Below, one piece after another: positions 1 through 4,750 of a DNA stretch of 5,411 nt. The stretch is taken from assembly GCA_027482725.1 (NCBI GenBank), contig JAIXVT010000038.1:1-5411 (forward strand), in the 5' to 3' direction. Under the pieces are notes generated by a model that was not told the DNA's origin, did no database searches, and saw nothing but the letters and a program-made list of their open reading frames with translations. Position 1 is the stretch's first letter, and every line of letters starts with the position of its first letter. This DNA comes from Pseudomonadota bacterium (GTDB lineage: Bacteria; Bdellovibrionota; UBA1018; CAIMNF01). The position numbers were made by a program, and so were the translations under genes.

Positions 1-218
1 ATCAATTGGGGTTTCGTGGCAAACAAATCGGACAAGCACAAGTGTCACAGCTTCATTCTAATTTTATTGTGAATTTGGGCGGTGCACGTGCATCGGATGT
101 GCTCAACCTCATTACAGAAATCGAACACGCAGCTCAAACCCGGCTTGGCCTTACACTCCAGCGAGAAATCAAAACTGACCCCGTGAGTGAACTTCATCTC
201 ACAGGGGAGGCGCTATGA
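1..218 (+). CDS. murB: UDP-N-acetylenolpyruvoylglucosamine reductase, C-terminal part (5' end outside window)
   Basis: This is the last 71 codons of MurB, the cytoplasmic FAD enzyme that reduces UDP-GlcNAc-enolpyruvate to UDP-MurNAc with NADPH, the second committed step of peptidoglycan precursor synthesis. The frame is open to the left edge; the TTG at 6 is internal and not a start. The visible part is the substrate-binding C-terminal domain. Its hallmark GKQIGQAQVSQLHSNFIVN run, with the conserved VS..H.NFIVN, is followed by the A.DVL.LI...... helix and the closing LTLQREIK. The Glu of REIK (codon 165-167) lines up with the family's catalytic Glu near the C terminus (Glu325 in the E. coli enzyme). 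The FAD-binding N-terminal domain and the catalytic Ser lie outside the window. The stop overlaps the start of the next gene by ATGA, which implies co-transcription and translational coupling. The identification is strong; only the length and start are unknown. Confidence 0.95.
   Translation, partial: QLGFRGKQIGQAQVSQLHSNFIVNLGGARASDVLNLITEIEHAAQTRLGLTLQREIKTDPVSELHLTGEAL
203..210 (+). promoter_or_regulatory. Shine-Dalgarno for the methyltransferase-like gene
   Basis: AGGGGAGG lies four bases before the ATG at 215, inside the murB coding sequence. It supports that ATG as the true start and, with the ATGA overlap, supports coupled translation from murB. Confidence 0.7.
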
Positions 219-928
219 TTCATCCGTCTGGGGGGTGGGGGTATCACCTGAAAGCGTTTTGTTTTGCACCGTTTTTATGGCGTAATCATCGAAAAAATAT
301 AGCCCAAGTGGTTTCACGGTTTGTTCGGAACAATCAGTTACAGGGCAAAGTTTTAGTTATGGTCGGCGCATCCGCTGGACACGAATTGACCTGTGTGGAT
401 TTTTCAGTGTTTAAAAAAATTATTGTTTTTGAGCCGGATGGGGTTGCAAAGATTTTGTTTCGACTGAGGTATGGGCGGTGGTGGCCCTACGTCGAGTGGC
501 ATCGCACCGCTGTGGTCACCGGAAATGAATCGGTTTTTTTGGGGGGCGACGCGGTGTTATGGTGCAACGTTTTGGGACAGGATTCGGTTTCGGGTAAGGG
601 TTTTCCGCTAAGCGCAATCGGAGCTGATCCGCGCCCACAGTGTAGTTTTCATGATGCCGTTTCGGGAGCCGAGTCGAGGGGGGTTATGGTGGAGGGGCGG
701 TGGGCCAGCAGTGCGACGGGGGCTGGTTTTACACGCATCCTGCTTAAAGACCGTCGCGACGGGCGGCGAGAAGCGATTTCACATTGGTCGGGGGAGCGTA
801 ACGTCACTTTGGTCGATCACGATACGCTAAACGTTTTTCCGGACGTGACGGACGCCCGTTTTTGGGCTTGGCGACTGACCCCTTGGTCCACGCATTGGGT
901 TGAAGCGGTGACCCGTCCCCAGGAATAA
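215..928 (+). CDS. putative class I SAM-dependent methyltransferase-like protein
   Basis: A 237-residue soluble protein with no signal peptide or clear membrane span. Three segments resemble a Rossmann methyltransferase fold in the right order. Residues 44-58 (GKVLVMVGASAGHEL) look like motif I, the SAM-binding strand and loop. Residues 69-83 (IIVFEPDGVAKILFR) look like motif II, with an acidic residue after a hydrophobic strand. Residues 112-123 (DAVLWCNVLGQD) resemble the N-x-LGQ motif IV seen in some uncharacterised methyltransferase-like proteins. The C terminus (W...LTPWSTHWVEAV, 218-232) is a plausible closing strand. Motif I is G-A-S-A-G rather than the usual G-x-G-x-G, so SAM binding or activity may be altered or lost. 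The substrate is unknown. The ATGA overlap with murB and the good Shine-Dalgarno fix the start and suggest an operon, but a cell-wall role would be guesswork. The gene is rich in G runs on the coding strand. Confidence 0.7.
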   Translation: MIHPSGGWGYHLKAFCFAPFLWRNHRKNIAQVVSRFVRNNQLQGKVLVMVGASAGHELTCVDFSVFKKIIVFEPDGVAKILFRLRYGRWWPYVEWHRTAVVTGNESVFLGGDAVLWCNVLGQDSVSGKGFPLSAIGADPRPQCSFHDAVSGAESRGVMVEGRWASSATGAGFTRILLKDRRDGRREAISHWSGERNVTLVDHDTLNVFPDVTDARFWAWRLTPWSTHWVEAVTRPQE

Positions 929-1076
929 CCGCCCCCAAAGATTTCACCTAGGTACAAAAAAATGCTTGGGATTCCGTACGTTTAAGGCCAGTTAAAAATT
1001 CGCACCACTCCAAACGGGGATAAAACCCAAGGCTTCCGTGAGTTTACAAATTTTTAGGTGAAATCTTCCGGGGCGC
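929..1076. repeat. 148-bp element with imperfect terminal inverted repeats
   Basis: The gap between the methyltransferase-like stop and the photolyase start contains an inverted repeat. Bases 929-950 and 1055-1076 match as reverse complements at 19 of 22 positions, including an unbroken 13 bp (AAGATTTCACCTA at 938-950 against 1055-1067). Further in, GCTTGGGATT near 964 and AACCCAAGGC near 1025 are also roughly complementary. It begins directly after the TAA of the upstream gene. I see no clear target-site duplication and no U-tract after the right arm, so it is not an ordinary terminator. It could be a MITE-like remnant or a long structured RNA at the 3' end of the murB transcript. No ORF of note lies inside. 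Confidence 0.6.
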
Positions 1077-1122
1077 TTTAGGGAGTGAAGTTTTCCCCCC
1101 GCCGATTCGCTAATCTGAGCTC

Positions 1123-2733
1123 GTGGTGACGTGTGTTTGGTTTAAGCGAGATTTCCGAGTAACCGATCATGCCGCTCTGAATGCTGCGGCAACGCTTGCG
1201 TCCCAGCAGGGGGGTGCCGTCGTCGGGCTGATTGCCATCGAACCCCAGTGGCTTCATTGCAATCATTTTTCGGCGCGCCATTACCAGTTTTTTTACGAAT
1301 CCGCCTTGGACCTTCGGGTACGGCTTCAGGCACTGGGTATCCCGTTGTTGGTTTTGCGTGACGACTTGCCGCACGGCTTTGACCGGCTTACCCAACAGTT
1401 TGCCCAAGGCGGTTTGCCGATTCGTGCTATTTTTGCGCATCAAGAAACCGGCCTCGATTGGACGTATCAGCGGGATAAGGCCGTGGCCGATTGGGCGCGC
1501 ACCTCCGGTATCACGTTCACCGAATTCCCCCAATTTGCCGTAAAACGCGGACTCAAAGACCGAAACCAGTGGACGGAGTTCCACAACACGTTTTTAAAAA
1601 CGCAGGTTACTGGGGTGGCACCCGTTTATTCTGAGTTGCAGTCCCGTCACGCGCAGGCATTTGCCGGTGTGATCCCCCAGTTTTTAGAACTCCCGTCGGT
1701 TCAGGATCTCAGTCAACAGGGGGCGCTCCTGAGGGCCAGTGATCTGGACGGACTCTGCACCGGTACTGATTCGTATCAGCGGGGTGGGCGGGGGCAGGGC
1801 CTCCAGGTTTTGCAATCGTTCTTATCCGACCGGGCAAAACAGTATTTTTTCTCGGTATCAAGCCCCACAAAATCTGTTCAAGGGTGTTCGCGTTTGAGCC
1901 CGTATTTAACTTGGGGAAATCTTTCCCTGCGTGAAGTATTTGCGGCGCTTAAAAAAAAGCGGCAGAGCCTGATCGGGCCCGAAGAAAAAATTTGGTCCCG
2001 TCATCTTCAGTCGTTTGAATCCCGTTTGCATTGGCACTGCCATTTTATTCAAAAATTGGAGAGCCAACCTGAAATCGAATGGCAAAATGTAAACCGTGCG
2101 TTTGATGGAATGCGCGAGAAAAATTTTTGCGAACACAAATTTGAGGCGTGGCGTACTGGGCAAACGGGGTACCCGTTGATTGATGCCAGCATGAGGGCGC
2201 TGATCCAGACGGGATGGATTAATTTTCGGATGCGGGCCATGTTGGTCAGTTTTGCTGCGTATCAGCTGGACTTGCATTGGAAACGTCCGGCACAACATTT
2301 GGCGCGCTTATTTGTGGATTTCGAACCGGGGATTCATTTCCCGCAAATTCAAATGCAAAGCGGAGTAACCGGGATCAATACGATCCGGATTTACTCTCCG
2401 GAAAAACAATTCTACGATCAAGACCCCGAGGGATTTTTTGTGCGTAAATATTGTCCTGAATTACGCCAAGTTCCGCTTGCTGATCTCGCTTACCCTAGCC
2501 GAATGCCCGAGCTTTTACAAATGGTGCAAGGATTCCGTGCGGGGGTGGATTATCCGTTACCGATTGTTGATCCTGAAACGTCTTATCAAGCGGCGCGAGA
2601 TAAAATTTTTAAATGGTTGAATCGCCCCGCAGTCAAGCGCGAGTCGTACCGTGTTTTGGAACGTCACGGCTCACGTAAATCTAAACATTTCCCTAAACAA
2701 TCGCGGCCCACGGACGCGGATGAATTGGATTAA
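1123..2733 (+). CDS. cryptochrome/DNA photolyase family protein
   Basis: A 536-residue flavoprotein of the photolyase/cryptochrome superfamily. Photolyases split UV-induced pyrimidine dimers in DNA with blue light and reduced FAD; cryptochromes use the same fold for signalling. The N terminus, MVTCVWFKRDFR..D..AL, is the usual start of the alpha/beta antenna domain. The FAD domain follows: GCSRLSPYLTWGNLSLREV (254-272, FAD phosphate contact), LHWHCHF (302-308), EAWRTGQTGYPLIDASMRAL (341-360), GWINFRMRAM (364-373), and DFEPGIHF...GINTIRIYSP...DPEG (399-437). The lysine/arginine-rich tail (about 514-528) could aid DNA binding. An in-frame TAA nine bases upstream forces the start to GTG 1123 or GTG 1126; no strong Shine-Dalgarno precedes it. 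Two points differ from textbook class I enzymes: Ser425 where an Asn-Pro is usual near the flavin, and no Trp in the segment that normally carries GGWQW. Family membership is certain; repair versus signalling and the substrate (CPD or 6-4) are not. Confidence 0.92.
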   Translation: MVTCVWFKRDFRVTDHAALNAAATLASQQGGAVVGLIAIEPQWLHCNHFSARHYQFFYESALDLRVRLQALGIPLLVLRDDLPHGFDRLTQQFAQGGLPIRAIFAHQETGLDWTYQRDKAVADWARTSGITFTEFPQFAVKRGLKDRNQWTEFHNTFLKTQVTGVAPVYSELQSRHAQAFAGVIPQFLELPSVQDLSQQGALLRASDLDGLCTGTDSYQRGGRGQGLQVLQSFLSDRAKQYFFSVSSPTKSVQGCSRLSPYLTWGNLSLREVFAALKKKRQSLIGPEEKIWSRHLQSFESRLHWHCHFIQKLESQPEIEWQNVNRAFDGMREKNFCEHKFEAWRTGQTGYPLIDASMRALIQTGWINFRMRAMLVSFAAYQLDLHWKRPAQHLARLFVDFEPGIHFPQIQMQSGVTGINTIRIYSPEKQFYDQDPEGFFVRKYCPELRQVPLADLAYPSRMPELLQMVQGFRAGVDYPLPIVDPETSYQAARDKIFKWLNRPAVKRESYRVLERHGSRKSKHFPKQSRPTDADELD

Positions 2734-2750
2734 AATTTATTTTCAAGCAG

Positions 2751-2842
2751 GTTCCCACCCTCGTATTTTTTTGAATTCGCTTCGGGGCTGACTGGGCGGC
2801 GACACCCCCCTCATCGAACTCAAAAAATACGCGGATGGGAAC
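2751..2842. repeat. long inverted repeat A (28-29-bp imperfect stem, 35-nt loop)
   Basis: Left arm 2751-2779 pairs with right arm 2815-2842. Reading the right arm as its reverse complement, GTTCCCAtCCgCGTATTTTTT-GAgTTCG differs from the left arm by three substitutions and one extra T in the left arm's T-run. The loop, 2780-2814, contains GGCTGACTGGGCGGCGACAC (2786-2805). It starts 17 bases after the photolyase stop codon. The stem is far longer than a rho-independent terminator, and no U-tract follows the right arm in the + direction. Confidence 0.9.
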
Positions 2843-2902
2843 AGGGATTAGAATTGGAGTTCCTAGCACCACAATCGAATCAAATTTCACTTATAAACGA
2901 GT

Positions 2903-2994
2903 TTCCGCGCATCCCGTGTCTTAAGGTCTGGTGAGCGGGTGTGTCGCCGCCCAGTCAGCCGCTCACCAGACCTTAAGACACGGGATGCGCGGAA
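2903..2994. repeat. perfect 36-bp inverted repeat B with 20-nt loop
   Basis: Bases 2903-2938 and 2959-2994 are exact reverse complements over 36 bp. The loop is 2939-2958. The stem ends six bases beyond the stop codon (3001-3003) of the - strand secreted-protein gene, so it would sit at the 3' end of that transcript. It is not followed by a convincing U-tract in either direction. The loop plus two stem bases (2941-2960) is the exact reverse complement of 2786-2805 in the loop of repeat A. Confidence 0.95.
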
Positions 2995-3000
2995 CACCCA

Positions 3001-4434
3001 TCAAAAAAAGTTCCACGTATCTTGTGGGCGGTGCCAGCGGTTTACGGCTTGAATGGTATTGCGGGACGGGTAGGCATGACGAAAATACCAGCGGGTTTGT
3101 TGTAGTCTCGGTTGTTGCAAAATGTTTTCGCGCGTGGCCCGTGCGGCGAGGTCGGGCTGACTGCGCAAAGCGTGTTCAAGTTCCACCTGCATTAAGAATT
3201 CTTCGCCGGAGGTGAGCGCAGTGCCCGCGTTAATTTTTGCTAAAATCGCCGTAAATCGTGGTGTTTTCGCAATCCAATCGATCGCACGACGCATCGGATA
3301 CGTATGTGCCACCGGTGTTGATACTGATTTTTGGTAACACAATAGTTTTGCAGGACGCACACCAAGGGCGCGTTCGGTCAGTTCTACTTGTCGGCGCACT
3401 ACCGGATGTGACGCCAGCGATAGGACATAAAAATCAAGCACGGTCAGCCCATACACCGGTGTTGCAAAACTGTTGCTTCCTAGGCGCCAGGGCGCCAGTT
3501 GTCGGGGCGCACCTGTGCCGGTACTGATCGAATTCCCTAAAATGGTTTGGATCCGGTATTCAGGTAAGTCCCTGAGGCGTTGTTCAAGCCGTGCAGGCAC
3601 CGGTTGGTACGTGGGGTCTGCGGCAATCCGGCGCAGGGTTTGGAGTTGTAAAAAGTTTTGGGTGAGTTGGCATGGGATATGTCCAAAAGATCCGCGGCGT
3701 GTGCATTCCGAATTGGGGTCTTGATACGCGCCTTGGTAACGGGCGGTTTCGATACCGAACGGAATACGGGCACAGCACGCGTATTCGTTCAACGGGGTTT
3801 GGCTTAAGGTGTATTCGCCAATATTTGCGGGAATACGCGCGCCCCGTCCAACACAGAAAAAACTTTGCCCAGGACGTGTGGCCCCCCGTCGGTCTGCTTC
3901 TAAAAACCGTTGCAAGTCGGCAGGGTGGCGGAGGTCGACAATTTCTGGGCCTTGTGCGCGGGGCAAGCGGTTGCGACACCCTAACGCATCAAAGAGCGGA
4001 TGATCGTGAAAATAGCCGTAAAACGTGTCGATTTGTGTGGTCCCACCTTCGTGGAGTCCCACCGCTAGGGCAAGGTAGGGGTCAACGTTGGCCAGCACCG
4101 AGGTGCGAATCAGCGATTGCACGGCTTGTAATTTGGGTGCGGGGTTGACGCTCGGGTTGTTCACGATAAACGCGGTTGGGGTGGAAAACGGAAAAATCAT
4201 CTGGAGCCGCTGGGTTTGGTCGGGTGCGGTGAATTGATAATTGGGGGTTTGGGGTTGCGCCCACGTGATGCGGTCGGGCGGGGTGGCTGCAATCGCATCG
4301 GTGGTCAGGGTAAAATTTTGTTGGGCGTCGCAGGTGTACGTGATGTTTTGGGCACGCGCCGCAAAAACCAAGATTAACGAACCTAAAATTACGCCTACAA
4401 ATTGGACCAAAGCTTGGACTGGTGCCACCTTCAT
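3001..4434 (-). CDS. secreted cysteine-rich protein, lytic transglycosylase-like
   Basis: A 477-residue exported protein. Residues 1-29 form a classical Sec signal peptide: a short basic start, a hydrophobic core (FVGVILGSLILVFA), and a likely cleavage after AARA or ARAQ near residue 28-29. The mature protein is probably periplasmic or extracellular. Residues 112-131 (SVLANVDPYLALAVGLHEGG) resemble the start of the lysozyme-like lytic transglycosylase domain, where an 'xVDPxLALAxxxxES'-type helix ends in the catalytic Glu. Here Glu129 would play that part, but the usual Ser after it is Gly. The rest is not recognised. Eight cysteines (35, 153, 194, 220, 221, 244, 255, 366) all lie after the signal peptide, suggesting disulfides formed outside the cytoplasm. 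The start is the first ATG preceding the signal peptide. The bases before it (CATCCCCC) give no Shine-Dalgarno, so a weakly translated or slightly different start is possible. The peptidoglycan-cleaving role is a tentative inference. Confidence 0.75.
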   Translation of the reverse strand: MKVAPVQALVQFVGVILGSLILVFAARAQNITYTCDAQQNFTLTTDAIAATPPDRITWAQPQTPNYQFTAPDQTQRLQMIFPFSTPTAFIVNNPSVNPAPKLQAVQSLIRTSVLANVDPYLALAVGLHEGGTTQIDTFYGYFHDHPLFDALGCRNRLPRAQGPEIVDLRHPADLQRFLEADRRGATRPGQSFFCVGRGARIPANIGEYTLSQTPLNEYACCARIPFGIETARYQGAYQDPNSECTRRGSFGHIPCQLTQNFLQLQTLRRIAADPTYQPVPARLEQRLRDLPEYRIQTILGNSISTGTGAPRQLAPWRLGSNSFATPVYGLTVLDFYVLSLASHPVVRRQVELTERALGVRPAKLLCYQKSVSTPVAHTYPMRRAIDWIAKTPRFTAILAKINAGTALTSGEEFLMQVELEHALRSQPDLAARATRENILQQPRLQQTRWYFRHAYPSRNTIQAVNRWHRPQDTWNFF

Positions 4435-4528
4435 GGGGGATGTTGTATGTAATTAAATTCATTTAGTAAATTAAATAAAGATTGTTCACCGTAGTCAGGT
4501 TTGCTTTCCCGTGAGACACTATCTTTTA
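4435..4528. promoter_or_regulatory. AT-rich divergent promoter region between the secreted-protein gene and ssrA
   Basis: Divergent genes start on both sides, so promoters for both should lie here. For ssrA, TATCTT at 4520-4525 sits four bases before the GGGG 5' end and could be a -10 element. The nearest TTGCTT (4501-4506) is only 13 bases upstream of it, too short for a standard -35. For the - strand gene, the AT-rich stretch 4450-4480 contains several -10-like hexamers but no clear choice. Region inferred from layout; individual boxes are weak. Confidence 0.4.
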
Positions 4529-4619
4529 GGGGCCGTAAAGGTTTCGACGGGAGTGTTGAACGCTTCTTTGCATGCCGAGGTGTCGTCAGGCCTCGTTAAA
4601 CAGGCGACAAAAAGTAATT

Positions 4620-4649
4620 GCAGAAGACAATTACGCACTCGCAGCTTAA
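4620..4649 (+). CDS. tmRNA proteolysis-tag reading frame (AEDNYALAA)
   Basis: The tag frame inside tmRNA runs from the resume codon GCA (4620-4622), just after the GTAATT that precedes it in many tmRNAs, to TAA at 4647-4649. It encodes AEDNYALAA, nine residues ending in the YALAA degron recognised by ClpXP-type proteases in Proteobacteria. It is one residue shorter than the E. coli ten-residue encoded tag. It has no start codon of its own, since ribosomes switch to it in trans. Confidence 0.93.
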   Translation, partial: AEDNYALAA

Positions 4650-4750
4650 TTAAAAGCTGAGACGGATTTAAAGGTTAAGCCCACGGGCTTTTAAATCCGC
4701 CATTTAGTGGGCTGGCTTGGTGATGGTCGTTGGTCGTCACCGGGCGAGAC

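Larger units (their letters stand above)
2734..3000. other. gene-free convergent intergenic region with two giant hairpins
   Basis: This 267-bp stretch lies between the 3' ends of the convergent photolyase and secreted-protein genes. I see no credible coding sequence. Open frames that cross it do so only because of the palindromes. It is filled by two long inverted repeats, listed separately, and a ~60-bp spacer. The spacer holds a weak small hairpin (2846-2856 against 2872-2881). Confidence 0.8.

Noticed and set aside
1078..1584. 168-codon - strand frame opposite the photolyase start
   Set aside because: It is fully opposite strongly conserved photolyase coding sequence and has no recognisable motifs: a shadow frame.
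2751..2994. Hairpins A and B as ordinary terminators for the convergent genes
   Set aside because: The stems of 28-36 bp and loops of 20-35 nt are too long, and no U-tract follows in the needed direction. A role in 3'-end formation remains possible, but they are not standard rho-independent terminators.
2751..2994. Integron attC sites
   Set aside because: The outer ends do not show the RYYYAAC / GTTRRRY core sites, the stems are too perfect, and no gene cassettes lie between.
2931..3215. + strand frame starting in hairpin B
   Set aside because: It is created by the palindrome and runs antisense to the end of the secreted-protein gene; no ribosome site or motif.
3584..4148. Several overlapping frames opposite or within the secreted-protein gene
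   Set aside because: Only the 477-codon frame has a signal peptide and coherent protein character; the others are arginine/proline-rich shadows.
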